A stretch of DNA of 64,000 nucleotides from Bacillus sp. Marseille-P3661 (GTDB lineage Bacteria; Bacillota; Bacilli; Bacillales; Bacillaceae_J): assembly GCF_900240995.1 (NCBI RefSeq), contig NZ_LT965953.1, positions 62,001 through 126,000 of the forward strand, in the 5' to 3' direction. The notes beneath the pieces are model-generated. The model was not told the origin of the DNA, ran no database searches, and saw only the letters and a program-made list of their open reading frames with translations. Below are positions 26,059-34,879 of this stretch, piece after piece (position 1 is the first letter of the stretch; each line of letters opens with the position of its first letter). Made by a program: the position numbers and the translations under genes.

Positions 26059-27642
26059 ATGAGCCTTAAAAGGAAGTTTATAGTATTATACTTGCTTGTT
26101 GGATTAGAAGGCGTTTTATTTATTGAATTTCAGAACGTTTTTATTCTCGGTAGATCATGGAGTTATGTTTTAAAATATAACCTGCCGTTTGTGTTAGGCC
26201 AAAATGCTGTTTTCATAGTTGCATATTATTTATTTACAGTACGGCAATTGAAAGATGTTTTACGCCTTGAAAGGGATGGTATTGCCACACTGAATCCTTC
26301 AGAGCGTGAGGTTTTGTTTAAAAAACTAGTGCGGTTCCCATTTGTATTATTTCGATTTTCAATAGTTTTTATGGTTGGATTAGCAGTTGCTTTTCATATA
26401 TATGCTCTTAATTTTGTTAGTCATATAGATGGAAAAGTTTTAGTAAATGTTCTTATTAGTTTCCTACGAGAACAATCTTTAGGGCTATTGCTTACATTAA
26501 CGATTATAGCTGCTCTTTCAAAAATGCTAAGACCTTTTATATTGGCGCTACATCAACCTTACATTGAAAGAATTCACGTTTCCTTAGCTAAGAAGATTTT
26601 ACTAGTGTTTTTTTCAATTTTATTTATTTTTATATCAGACATCATGTGGATCTTTTTTAAATCAGACGGAACTATTCAAGATATTTTAATTAAAATTGGG
26701 ATAACTATAGTTGTTTTGGTTTGCTTGTCGGTGCTATTTATACGACTAACCATTATGGATTCAATTGCACATATTCAAGATGTTGCAAAGTATGTTGCAA
26801 CAACGAGCAAAAGTGACCGAGAGTCGATCCATTTTAATATTCCCGTAACCAGTACCGATGAAATTGCTTATTTAGTTGGGAATTTTAATACACTTCAAGG
26901 GAAGGTTCGTGAGCTGTATCGTGAGCTGGATGAGGAATTAATGCTTGCATATACTGTTCAAAATCATTTATTGCCAACTACCTATCATAATTTTGGTGCG
27001 ATTAAAGTACAAGGCTTAGCAATACCTATGAAGGAAGTAGGTGGGGACTTTTTTGATATAATAAAAATAAATGATAAAAAGATTGGTATTTTAATAGGAG
27101 ATGTAGCTGGGAAGGGGTTGCCTGCAGCTTTATTTACATCTGTTATGATCGGCTTATCAAAAGGTAAAATGAATCACGAAGCATCATCTCCTGCAGAGCT
27201 GCTTGAGACTTTTAATAAGCTATTATTTCCGATGTTAAGTGAAGGAATGTACGTAACGGCTGGAATAGCTTTTATAGATTTGGAGGATCATACGCTAACA
27301 TATGCAAGTGCAGGCCATGTTTCTCCGGTTGTTCGAAGTAAATCGAAAACGTATTTGCTCGAGCATTCGTCATTACCACTCGGAATTGATGAGGATGAAA
27401 AATACAGTGAAACTAGTATTTCGCTTGAAGATGTTGAAACAATCGTTTTTTATACAGATGGAATTGTGGAACAAAGAAATGAACGTAATGAAATGTTCGG
27501 TTTTAAAAGGCTTTGTAGTTTAGTGGACTACAGTGAAATAAAGGATGCATCGTTACTTATGCAGAGTATTACTGATTTTTCAAATGGGACAAAGAGAATG
27601 GATGATATGACTATCGTGTATTTGAAAAATAACGTTCTGTAA
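26059..27642 (+). CDS. Membrane PP2C (SpoIIE/RsbU-type) phosphatase
   Basis: A 527-residue protein starts at ATG 26059 behind GGGGTGG, 21 bases after the regulator. Five or six hydrophobic segments fill residues 1-240, followed by a HAMP-like linker (about 240-300). The PP2C domain (about 310-525) keeps GGDFFD (metal Asp), GDVAGKGLPAALF, the SAGH loop and FYTDGIVEQRN. RsbU/SpoIIE-type phosphatases remove phosphate from a STAS-domain antagonist, which then captures the anti-sigma kinase. The substrate is very likely the STAS protein two genes downstream. The membrane part would sense an envelope or outside signal. Confidence 0.92.
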   Translation: MSLKRKFIVLYLLVGLEGVLFIEFQNVFILGRSWSYVLKYNLPFVLGQNAVFIVAYYLFTVRQLKDVLRLERDGIATLNPSEREVLFKKLVRFPFVLFRFSIVFMVGLAVAFHIYALNFVSHIDGKVLVNVLISFLREQSLGLLLTLTIIAALSKMLRPFILALHQPYIERIHVSLAKKILLVFFSILFIFISDIMWIFFKSDGTIQDILIKIGITIVVLVCLSVLFIRLTIMDSIAHIQDVAKYVATTSKSDRESIHFNIPVTSTDEIAYLVGNFNTLQGKVRELYRELDEELMLAYTVQNHLLPTTYHNFGAIKVQGLAIPMKEVGGDFFDIIKINDKKIGILIGDVAGKGLPAALFTSVMIGLSKGKMNHEASSPAELLETFNKLLFPMLSEGMYVTAGIAFIDLEDHTLTYASAGHVSPVVRSKSKTYLLEHSSLPLGIDEDEKYSETSISLEDVETIVFYTDGIVEQRNERNEMFGFKRLCSLVDYSEIKDASLLMQSITDFSNGTKRMDDMTIVYLKNNVL

Positions 27643-27698
27643 TAAAACTGTAAGCCAAACTAGTTATAATTAATTTAATCTAGCTAGGAGAAAATATC

Positions 27699-28109
27699 AT
27701 GAATTCTCATACAGGAATTAGGATGGAGCTAAAAAGTGTTTTGGGTGAGGAAAAAAAAGTGCTGTCGGAGCTGGATAAGCTTTTTTCTTCATCAAAATTT
27801 AGAAAGGAAGACTGTGAGGAATTTAAAATAGCTGTTTCAGAGGTGTGTATTAACGCCATAGAGCATGGTAATAATGAAGTGGCTGATTTATCTGTATTCG
27901 TGACGGTTATGATCCATGGTAATCGTATAGTGTGTACAGTGAGTGATTATGGCAATGGATTTAACGAAAAGGCTATCAGTCATTTAGACCGTGGGTGGGG
28001 ACTTAAATTAGTTGAGCATTTTGTTGATAGTTGGACGACCTTTCAAACAGATCCACTGGATTCTTTATTTAGTATTAGGATCGATAAAAAGTTACGGAAA
28101 AAGGATTAA
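27699..28109 (+). CDS. RsbW-like serine kinase / anti-sigma factor
   Basis: A 136-residue HATPase_c protein starts behind TAGGAGAAAATATC. The N box is VCINAIEHGNN, and the G motifs are SDYGNGF and GWGLKLVEHFVDSW. This is the GHKL kinase fold of RsbW/SpoIIAB/BtrW proteins, which bind a target (usually a sigma factor) and phosphorylate a STAS antagonist. The target cannot be named here: no sigma gene lies next to it. Confidence 0.92.
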   Translation: MNSHTGIRMELKSVLGEEKKVLSELDKLFSSSKFRKEDCEEFKIAVSEVCINAIEHGNNEVADLSVFVTVMIHGNRIVCTVSDYGNGFNEKAISHLDRGWGLKLVEHFVDSWTTFQTDPLDSLFSIRIDKKLRKKD

Positions 28110-28120
28110 GAGGTGTTTCA

Positions 28121-28471
28121 ATGAACAAAGAGTTGTTAATTACAAGTGAACAGGCAGAGGAACGTTTAGTATTACGATTAGAGGGGGATATAACTAAAAC
28201 ATCGGGGGAACAGTTACTTCGTTTTTATAATTGGGATTTAGACTTTGTGGGAAAATTCCTTCTTATTGATTTTTCGAAAGTTAACTATATTAATAGTGCG
28301 GGTATCGCATATATCATTCGATTGTCTCGTATTTTGAATGAAAAAGGTATAGTGATTCGAGCTTTTGGATTAGAATATCATTATGAAAAAATGTTTCAAA
28401 TTGTAGGTCTTACAAAATATCTTACACATTATCCTAGCGAGTGGGCGGCAAGTGAGAATTTATCTGAATAG
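28121..28471 (+). CDS. STAS-domain anti-anti-sigma factor
   Basis: A 116-residue protein starts behind AAGAGGTGTTTC, 11 bases after the kinase gene. It has the STAS fold with LRLEGDI early and FSKVNYINSAGIAYIIRLSR, where Ser59 is the expected phosphorylation site. The dephosphorylated form should sequester the RsbW-like kinase. It closes the four-gene operon and is followed by a strong terminator. Confidence 0.92.
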   Translation: MNKELLITSEQAEERLVLRLEGDITKTSGEQLLRFYNWDLDFVGKFLLIDFSKVNYINSAGIAYIIRLSRILNEKGIVIRAFGLEYHYEKMFQIVGLTKYLTHYPSEWAASENLSE

Positions 28472-28496
28472 GTGTAAAAGCTGCAAAACCAATGAT

Positions 28497-28535
28497 GTAT
28501 TACGATTATTCGTAATGTGTGGTTGGTTTTTTTTT
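28497..28535 (+). terminator. Rho-independent terminator of the partner-switch operon
   Basis: AACCA...ATTACG pairs with CGTAAT...TTGGTT, followed by seven T. Confidence 0.85.
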
Positions 28536-28672
28536 GTGCTTTTATTATTTATAGATTTACTTGGGTACAGCGTTTATGCATGAACGTTTTATGTAAGTAA
28601 TGGGTAAGAATTTTGTAAGATCAATTTTATATAATGCCTTCGTAGGTGCAAATATTAAAGGAGGTGTTGTCT

Positions 28673-31627
28673 ATGAAAAAAAGGAGAGTATATAAGAAAG
28701 CTTTACAAATGTTGTTAGCTTTCCTTATTATTCTTCCATCCTTTTCTGTATCTTTTGCTTCGGATGATGTTAGAGGGCATTGGGCTGAGGCAGAAATCAA
28801 TGAATGGGTAACAAAAGGGTTAGCATCAGGCTATGCAGATGGGAGCTTTCGACCTGATGCCGCGATTTCTAGAGCAGAGTTTTTTGCTTTAGTAAATCGT
28901 TCTTTACAATTTACTGAAACAGCGGAAATTTCATTTAAAGATGTTTCCGCAAACGATTGGTTTTTTGGTGAAATAGGAAAGGCAAAGGCAGCGGGGTATG
29001 CAGGTGGATATGAGGATGGAACAATCCGCCCTACTGAAAAGATTTCACGCCAAGAAGTCGCTGCAATACTTTCACGAATCCAAGGTATTGAAAGTGATGC
29101 ATCTGTGGCAAGTCAGTTAAAAGATGCAAAAGAAATACCAGAATGGAGTAAAGGTATAATTGGCGGTGTTGTTGCAAAAGGGTATATGAGAGGTTTTTCA
29201 GATGGCAGCTTTAAGCCATTGAAAAATATTACTCGAGCCGAAGCAATTGTGACGTTAAATCGTGTGCTTATAGAGCAAAGTCCAGCTGTTAAAGTATTTG
29301 ATCAGGCTGGAACATATGGACCGGAAAGCGGTACTGAAACGATTGCAGAAGATGTTGTGATTACAGCAGCTAACGTTACCTTGCAAAACACTATAGTTGC
29401 AGGTAATTTAACAATAGCTGAATCTGTAGGAGAAGGCGATGTATTTTTAAAAGGTGTAACTGTAAAAGGAAATACGTATGTTAATGGTGGTGGAGAAAAC
29501 AGTATTCACTTTGAAAATACAGTTCTGTTAACTGTTGTGGTAAATAAAGCAGATGGAAGTGTACGTATTGTTGCTTCCGGAACAACAACTGTTCAAGAGG
29601 TTCAGTTGCAATCAGGTGCAAGGGTTGAGCAAGCAAATACAGGAGGAGTTGCTTTTAGAGCAGTAACCCTTTCAGAAACATTGCCTGCTAACTCAACAGT
29701 AACCTTAGTTGGAGATTTTGAAACAGTCGATGTGAGATCTACCACAGTTTCGGTCGAAATTCCGCAAGGTTCCGTTCAGAATTTAAATGTTAATGAAACA
29801 GCAACAGGGGCTAGTATTAATTTATCAGAGGAAGCAAGAATAGTATCATTAGTTATTGATGCGGCTATTAGTGTTTTAGGGAATGGTACAGTTGATAATG
29901 CAACTGTTAACAGTAATGGAACAACATTTGGAAAGAATCCATCTAATCTGCAATTAGCAGATGGAGTGACAACGACTAGTCCAACAACTTCAACTCCAGC
30001 CGGTGGCGGCGGTGGTTCTAGCACACCTAGTGATACTGCTGCACCGACTTTTACTACAACGGATGTTTTTGTAACACCGGGTAATGATTTTATCGTTATT
30101 CCGTTTAATGAACATATTACTGCTAATGTAACAGCACTTAAAAACAATATTAAAATTGCGGGTGACGGGACGACGTTTACAGATCTAGGAGCAAATGATG
30201 ATGTATTCATTGGGATACAATCTGGATCTGAAGATCATCGTAATCGTCTTATTGTATACCTTAGTGCAGCGCTAACAGGAAATCAAACGAAAATTAAAGT
30301 TTTAGCAAATACAGTTAAAGATACTACTGGTAATGTACAAAGCACTGAATTAATAACAGGTGCTCTTACAGCGCATACACTTATCCCGGCACCACCTGAT
30401 CCGACTACAACTCCATCAACGATAACTATTACTACTGGATTTAATGATGGTCAACCAATACCGCCCCAATATAGTATGAATGGTGGAAATACAAGCTTGC
30501 CAGTTTCCTGGACACCAGTTGTTGGAGCTCAGTCGTATGCGATCCTTTTCTATGATCCAGATGCTATGGACTTCGTACATTGGGCTGTGAAAAATATCCC
30601 AGCAGGAGTAACTGCTATTGCAGAAGATCTATCAGAACAAGTTGGTTTTCCAGGGCATCAATTTATAAATGATTTTGGTATTTATGGATATGGAGGGCCG
30701 CAGCCACCAGTACCACACACATATAAACTTGCGGTGTATGCTTTAAATGTACCTACATTGGATCTTGATACCGGTGCTATACCAGTTACGAAAGTTCAGT
30801 TTGATGGAGCTATTGCTGGTAAAGTAATTGTTCAGGCTGAAATTACTGGTACATTTAATCCGGGAGTTCCGCCAGGTCCAGTGGATAGTACGCCGCCAAG
30901 TATAGTAAGTATAACTTCATTTGATGAAAACAGTAGTGGAACTTGGGATCCGTATACACCTGGAGTAAAAGATAAATTTATAATTGTTTTTAGTGAGGAT
31001 TTAGCTAATGATTCTAAAATAGCTATCGAAACAGATCTTAAAAGGCCTATGGACATGGGCGATTCTTATCCACCGCCTGTAACGTGGATTGGGGCCGATG
31101 CACAAATAACTTGGGTCGACAACAAGACATTAGAAATCGTAATGGGGGGAGGCATGCTATTTCCGGGAGAACATTTTATTCTTTCAAAAGAAGCGGTATA
31201 TGATCTAAGTAATAATAAGCCAGATAGTAATATACAGGTGAATTTACCTGCTCCTGCTTCCTTGCCGCCGAGGTTTGATGTAATGTCTCCAAGAGCTGAT
31301 GCTGGAACAAATAATGGGGAAATTCAGTTAAGTGTTGACCTAGATCAAACAGGTACTGTTTATTATGTAGTTGTTCCTAAAGATGCTGCAGCTCCAACGG
31401 TAGATCAAGTTATAGCAGGTGCAAGCTATGATGCTGTTACAGTAGAAGCGAATGGGATGATTGCAGTAACCGATCCAGACCAAGAGGCCGCACAAACTGT
31501 AACCGGATTAACTCCAGGGTCTAGCTATGATATTTATTTTGTGGCCCAAGATGCTGAAGTACCACCTAATGTATTGAATGAAGTGAAAAATGTATTAAAT
31601 ATTACCGCCAAGTCAGATGGGTTATAA
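28673..31627 (+). CDS. SLH-domain surface protein with an internal PEBP-like domain
   Basis: A 984-residue protein starts at ATG 28673 behind AAAGGAGGTG. Residues 1-31 are a signal peptide. Three SLH domains (about 33-195) bear GHWAEAEINEWVTKGLASGY and FKPLKNITRAEAIVTLNRVL, binding pyruvylated wall polymer. A right-handed beta-helix-like stretch (about 205-435) and a GGGGGSS linker follow. Residues about 460-575 form an Ig-like domain. Residues about 581-727 match the PEBP/YbhB family: QPIPPQYSMNGGN, LPVSWTPVVGAQSYAILFYD, DFVHWAVKNIPAGV, HTYKLAVYAL. This family is normally a free small protein. Another Ig-like domain and a module shared with the protein at 19411 end the chain. It is a likely SecA2 or Sec client. 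Confidence 0.92.
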   Translation: MKKRRVYKKALQMLLAFLIILPSFSVSFASDDVRGHWAEAEINEWVTKGLASGYADGSFRPDAAISRAEFFALVNRSLQFTETAEISFKDVSANDWFFGEIGKAKAAGYAGGYEDGTIRPTEKISRQEVAAILSRIQGIESDASVASQLKDAKEIPEWSKGIIGGVVAKGYMRGFSDGSFKPLKNITRAEAIVTLNRVLIEQSPAVKVFDQAGTYGPESGTETIAEDVVITAANVTLQNTIVAGNLTIAESVGEGDVFLKGVTVKGNTYVNGGGENSIHFENTVLLTVVVNKADGSVRIVASGTTTVQEVQLQSGARVEQANTGGVAFRAVTLSETLPANSTVTLVGDFETVDVRSTTVSVEIPQGSVQNLNVNETATGASINLSEEARIVSLVIDAAISVLGNGTVDNATVNSNGTTFGKNPSNLQLADGVTTTSPTTSTPAGGGGGSSTPSDTAAPTFTTTDVFVTPGNDFIVIPFNEHITANVTALKNNIKIAGDGTTFTDLGANDDVFIGIQSGSEDHRNRLIVYLSAALTGNQTKIKVLANTVKDTTGNVQSTELITGALTAHTLIPAPPDPTTTPSTITITTGFNDGQPIPPQYSMNGGNTSLPVSWTPVVGAQSYAILFYDPDAMDFVHWAVKNIPAGVTAIAEDLSEQVGFPGHQFINDFGIYGYGGPQPPVPHTYKLAVYALNVPTLDLDTGAIPVTKVQFDGAIAGKVIVQAEITGTFNPGVPPGPVDSTPPSIVSITSFDENSSGTWDPYTPGVKDKFIIVFSEDLANDSKIAIETDLKRPMDMGDSYPPPVTWIGADAQITWVDNKTLEIVMGGGMLFPGEHFILSKEAVYDLSNNKPDSNIQVNLPAPASLPPRFDVMSPRADAGTNNGEIQLSVDLDQTGTVYYVVVPKDAAAPTVDQVIAGASYDAVTVEANGMIAVTDPDQEAAQTVTGLTPGSSYDIYFVAQDAEVPPNVLNEVKNVLNITAKSDGL

Positions 31628-31644
31628 GTTACCAATCTGTCTAA

Positions 31645-31752
31645 GGTACCCGTTCTATAAGGTGCCTGTTCTGTTCTATAAGGTACCCGTTCTGTTCTAT
31701 AAGGTACCCGTTCTGTTCTATAAGGTGCCTGTCACTTCCCGTAATTTGTCGA
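31645..31752. repeat. 21-bp tandem repeat grading into a REP unit
   Basis: GGTACCCGTTCTGTTCTATAA-type units begin at 31661, 31682, 31703 and 31724, after a shorter one at 31645. The last becomes GGTGCCTGTCACTTCC, ending in TTTGTCGA. It lies right after the SLH gene stop. Confidence 0.85.
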
Positions 31753-31775
31753 AAGTTTAATCGTGGTATAGAAGA

Positions 31776-31819
31776 AGAGCACTGATTATTCATAGAAAAT
31801 AATCAGTGCTCTCATTTTT
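31776..31819 (+). terminator. Rho-independent terminator
   Basis: AGAGCACTGATTATT pairs with AATAATCAGTGCTCT, followed by CATTTTTA. No gene is convincing in 31820-32072. Confidence 0.85.
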
Positions 31820-32072
31820 ATTTTGTGTGTAAAGTTCAGCTTAAATTTCGTTTAAGTTTCGAATATATTGAGTTGTCATTTTTCAAGAGCACGAGATAAC
31901 TTCACGGTAATGAGATTGTCTCTAAAAAGTAAAAGGAGAGCAGATTACAATTTTCTAATCTTTTGGCGAGTTTGTACTATAAACAGTATCATCATTTATT
32001 TAATATATTGCTCCATTCAATGGCACTACTATTTATTACTTGTTTACTACGCTGAAGGTCTATTCTTAGAAA

Positions 32073-32327
32073 TTAATTTTTGTTAAACAACTTCAATTGC
32101 TCTACTTTTAAACATTCTTCTGCATATTGCATAATATCCTTCTTTCGTACCTGATACATACGCTTCCCGTGCTTTTTACCACCTAGCAATCCGATTTTTG
32201 CTCGCCTTAATATTTTACTATAATGAGAGTTTTCATGTTGATCGACGGTTCTGAGGATTTGTAAAACTATTTTATTGGCTTTAGGCACTGTAATATAGCC
32301 AGGATCTAGATTGAAATTTCTTGGCAT
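32073..32327 (-). CDS. Small basic hypothetical protein, possibly DNA-binding
   Basis: ATG 32327 (84 residues) has GGGAGG ten bases upstream; an ATG at 32345 lacks a clear binding site. The protein is basic: LDPGYITVPKANKIVLQILR, then KILRRAKIGLLGGKKHGKR and MYQVRKKDIMQYAEECLK. The last part resembles the end of small winged-helix or excisionase-like proteins (R-Y-x-V-x-x-x-D-I). No family is recognised. It could be a remnant of a larger element. Confidence 0.5.
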   Translation of the reverse strand: MPRNFNLDPGYITVPKANKIVLQILRTVDQHENSHYSKILRRAKIGLLGGKKHGKRMYQVRKKDIMQYAEECLKVEQLKLFNKN

Positions 32328-32472
32328 AACCTCCAAACCTCCCATTTACTAGAATTCTTTACTATAGTTTTATGGGAGATTTGTCGGTTTTATTCCTTAA
32401 TCTTGATAAGAAGTATAGTATTTAATAGAAATGTATAAACTATTTTTCATTATCATTAACTGTAAGGTTTTT

Positions 32473-32654
32473 GCGGACATATGATCACTTATATGGAGAT
32501 TTTAGCTCCATTTGATAGGTTTACCGGACATGGAATACTCTATTTATTAAAAATTACTTAGAAATCCTCATAATTACTAGTAATAGAGGAAGGGATGTCC
32601 GGTAAACTTTGTGAAACAACGTTATTAACGCAAATAGCGGCATATATGTCCGGA
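32473..32654. repeat. R-R-F-F nested palindromic element, copy 2
   Basis: Arms: GCGGACATATGATCACTTAT, CCGGACATGGAATACTCTAT, AATAGAGGAAGGGATGTCCG, AATAGCGGCATATATGTCCG. Inner pair CCGGACAT/ATGTCCGG and outer pair GCGGACATAT/ATATGTCCGG lie in 182 bases. Confidence 0.85.
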
Positions 32655-32792
32655 AAGTTTCGAAATCAGTAGATGCATTAACAGGGCCTATAGAAAAATA
32701 TAAAAATTACTGGCCTAGCCAGCTTTACTTTACTGAAGGAGTTTTTAGCTTTACTTTAACTTAATTCTTTTCTAAAAAAGAACCTCTGTCCA

Positions 32793-32963
32793 TCACATTG
32801 TTTTCTTTGAATGGGCTTGAATTGTTGAGCCATTCATACGTTCTGGAAGCTCAATAATTGATTTGTTCAGTGAATCTAGCTTTACCTCAATACGGTGCAG
32901 CAGATAAAACGTCACGACAACAGGGAACCCATAATCTTGAATGAATGGCAACCACTGCTCCAT
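32793..32963 (-). CDS. YvrJ family small protein
   Basis: A 56-residue protein starts at ATG 32963 behind AAAGGAGGCG. It reads MEQWLPFIQDYGFPVVVTFY and LLHRIEVKLDSLNKSIIELP, the YvrJ pattern of a short membrane-associated helix followed by an amphipathic helix. It is the last member of the DUF1659/DUF2922/YvrJ cassette; a hairpin separates it from DUF2922. The cassette at 18.5 kb lacks it. Function is unknown. Confidence 0.85.
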   Translation of the reverse strand: MEQWLPFIQDYGFPVVVTFYLLHRIEVKLDSLNKSIIELPERMNGSTIQAHSKKTM

Positions 32964-32996
32964 ATAAAACGCCTCCTTTCTGCTAGATGTAAGGAA

Positions 32997-33020
32997 AAAG
33001 GGAGCGATTGGCTCCCTTAA
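32997..33020 (-). terminator. Hairpin between DUF2922 and YvrJ
   Basis: AAGGGAGC, GATTG, GCTCCCTT; on the minus strand it is followed by TTTTCC. It is the same stem as at 18467-18492, so YvrJ may be expressed only by read-through. Confidence 0.75.
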
Positions 33021-33055
33021 TCTCTAATCTTTTCTAGCAATTTATGCTTCGGATA

Positions 33056-33274
33056 TTATGCTAACTCCACGTTATTAACAGTACGTTCAACGACACGTGA
33101 GCCTTTTTTCGAAACAAAGTCACCACCTGTTGAGAAAAATATATTTTGAGATATAATCGTATCCATTGCCGCAGCTACAGCAATTGGATCAACCGGCTCC
33201 GTTGGATCGTCTATCGAAATTGTAGCGGTTTTACCTTCTAAATTAATAAACTGTAATTCTAGTTTTTTACTCAT
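33056..33274 (-). CDS. DUF2922 family protein, copy 2
   Basis: A 72-residue protein starts behind AAGGAGGGAG. It differs from copy 1 at few positions (FINLEGKTATISIDDPTEPV, FVSKKGSRVVERTVNNVELA). It lies 36 bases after the DUF1659 gene. Function is unknown. Confidence 0.92.
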   Translation of the reverse strand: MSKKLELQFINLEGKTATISIDDPTEPVDPIAVAAAMDTIISQNIFFSTGGDFVSKKGSRVVERTVNNVELA

Positions 33275-33310
33275 TGCGCTCCCTCCTTTCTATAGTTATT
33301 TTGCTGTTAG

Positions 33311-33535
33311 TTACCCATTGAAAATTTCATAGTTGCTGTTACGTTTCACGTAATTAAGCGGATGTTGCTGTAAGCCTGCAATTGCTTGTGCAACTGCAAA
33401 AATTTCCTCTGGTGTAGATGTAGTTTTTAAGTTGTTGTAATTCTTCACTTTGGTAATAATCTTGCCGTCTAAATCCATCCCATGATCATACTCCAAGCTT
33501 AATTGACTATCATACATATTTTCTAAGGCTGCCAT
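33311..33535 (-). CDS. DUF1659 family protein, copy 2
   Basis: A 74-residue protein starts at ATG 33535 behind AAAGGAGGTGATAAACG. It is nearly identical to copy 1 over YDSQLSLEYDHGMDLDGKI and HPLNYVKRNSNYEIFNG. It heads the three-gene cassette and sits directly downstream of the shared dyad at 33553-33568. Confidence 0.92.
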   Translation of the reverse strand: MAALENMYDSQLSLEYDHGMDLDGKIITKVKNYNNLKTTSTPEEIFAVAQAIAGLQQHPLNYVKRNSNYEIFNG

Positions 33536-33552
33536 CGTTTATCACCTCCTTT

Positions 33553-33568
33553 CACTATATAAATAGCG
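33553..33568 (-). promoter_or_regulatory. Shared dyad upstream of the DUF1659 gene, copy 2
   Basis: CACTATATAAATAGCG, identical to the copy at 19027-19042 and flanked by the same TTT and CTGAA/CTAA contexts. Confidence 0.55.
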
Positions 33569-33611
33569 CTGAAAGAGCAAGAAGGGGGGAGAATAAAAAA
33601 ATTATTTTTAC

Positions 33612-33658
33612 AAAGTGCCTGTTTACAAAGTGCCTGTCACTCCCAGGAATTTGTCGAA
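33612..33658. repeat. REP element, CGACAAGTG family
   Basis: Two half-units (AAAGTGCCTGTTTAC, AAAGTGCCTGTCACTCCC) end in AATTTGTCGA. Confidence 0.75.
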
Positions 33659-33804
33659 AAATGCGTGTTTGAAAAACTAGTGAGTAAAGATAGCATATTG
33701 TGTTTCAAGACTATATTGATTGGTGTATCCTATTAATAAAAAGGATTGCTATAAGGTAATCGACACTTATTCTCAAACAACTTCAATGTAAAGGAGATAC
33801 ATAA

Positions 33805-34776
33805 ATGATTTTAGTAGTAGGTGGGGCTGGCTATATTGGAAGTCACCTCGTGAAAGAATTGGTAGCAAAAGAACAAGTTATCGTTTTAGATAACTTATCT
33901 ACTGGTCATCGTGAGGCGGTAGATGAAAAGGCTATTTTTGTGGAAGGAAATTTGGGTTATGAAAAAGATTTAGAAGGAGTCTTTTCAAAATACCCTATTA
34001 AAGCCGTTATGCATTTTGCGGCAAACAGCTTGGTAGGGGAGTCTGTGGTAGATCCTATAAAATATTATGAAAATAATGTTGGAGCGACGCTTACACTGTT
34101 AAGAACGATGATTAAGTATAGCGTGACAAACTTTATTTTTTCCTCAACAGCAGCAACCTATGGCATTCCTGACGTTGATATCATTGATGAGTCTACTGCA
34201 ACAAACCCGATTAATCCTTATGGAAGATCGAAGTTAATGATCGAGCAGATACTCGCAGATTATGCAAAGGCATATGGCTTAAATTACGTTGTGTTGCGAT
34301 ATTTTAATGCCGCTGGTGCTTTTGAAAGTGCAGCAATTGGTGAAAGCCATGATCCAGAAACACATTTAATTCCGATCGTGCTGCAACATTTAGCTGGAGT
34401 CCGCGAGAAGGTGTCGGTATTTGGCTCAGACTATGATACCCCAGATGGGACGTGCATTCGCGATTATATCCATGTAACAGATCTTGCAAAAGCGCACATG
34501 GTAGCTTTAGATTCACTTTTAAATGGAACAAACAAAACAGCTACATATAACTTAGGAAACGGCTTAGGTTATTCTGTAAAAGAAGTTATCGAAACGTGTG
34601 AACAAGTCACGGGGCTAAAAGCTAATGTAGAAATGGCGGACCGCCGTGAAGGAGACCCGGCAAGATTGGTGGCGTCTTCTGAAAAAATCCATTCAGAACT
34701 TGGCTGGAAAGCTGAACGGAATCTACAGACAATTATTCAAAGTGCATGGAACTGGCATAAAAACCAGAAGTATTAG
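33805..34776 (+). CDS. galE: UDP-glucose 4-epimerase
   Basis: A 323-residue cytosolic short-chain dehydrogenase starts behind AAAGGAGATAC. The NAD site is GGAGYIGSH (7-15). DNLSTGH follows, then HFAANSLVGESV, the Ser-Ser of FSSTAATYG, the catalytic YGRSK, LRYFNAAGA, and DYIHVTDLAKAH. GalE interconverts UDP-glucose and UDP-galactose for polysaccharide and glycoprotein synthesis, which fits the surface-protein neighbourhood. Length is typical. A GC-rich tandem repeat begins soon after the stop, and no terminator is visible. Confidence 0.95.
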   Translation: MILVVGGAGYIGSHLVKELVAKEQVIVLDNLSTGHREAVDEKAIFVEGNLGYEKDLEGVFSKYPIKAVMHFAANSLVGESVVDPIKYYENNVGATLTLLRTMIKYSVTNFIFSSTAATYGIPDVDIIDESTATNPINPYGRSKLMIEQILADYAKAYGLNYVVLRYFNAAGAFESAAIGESHDPETHLIPIVLQHLAGVREKVSVFGSDYDTPDGTCIRDYIHVTDLAKAHMVALDSLLNGTNKTATYNLGNGLGYSVKEVIETCEQVTGLKANVEMADRREGDPARLVASSEKIHSELGWKAERNLQTIIQSAWNWHKNQKY

Positions 34777-34879
34777 GTGGTAGGGGGAAAGGCGGGCTAT
34801 GTTCGTGTAAGAATTAGGGTGGTCTGTCTGAATTGGTATCGTGGTAGAGAGAGGACATGTCAGAAATCTAGCGTATTGT

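Noticed and set aside
31868-32086. Small plus-strand frame
   Set aside because: It has no ribosome binding site and overlaps the end of the minus-strand gene at 32073.
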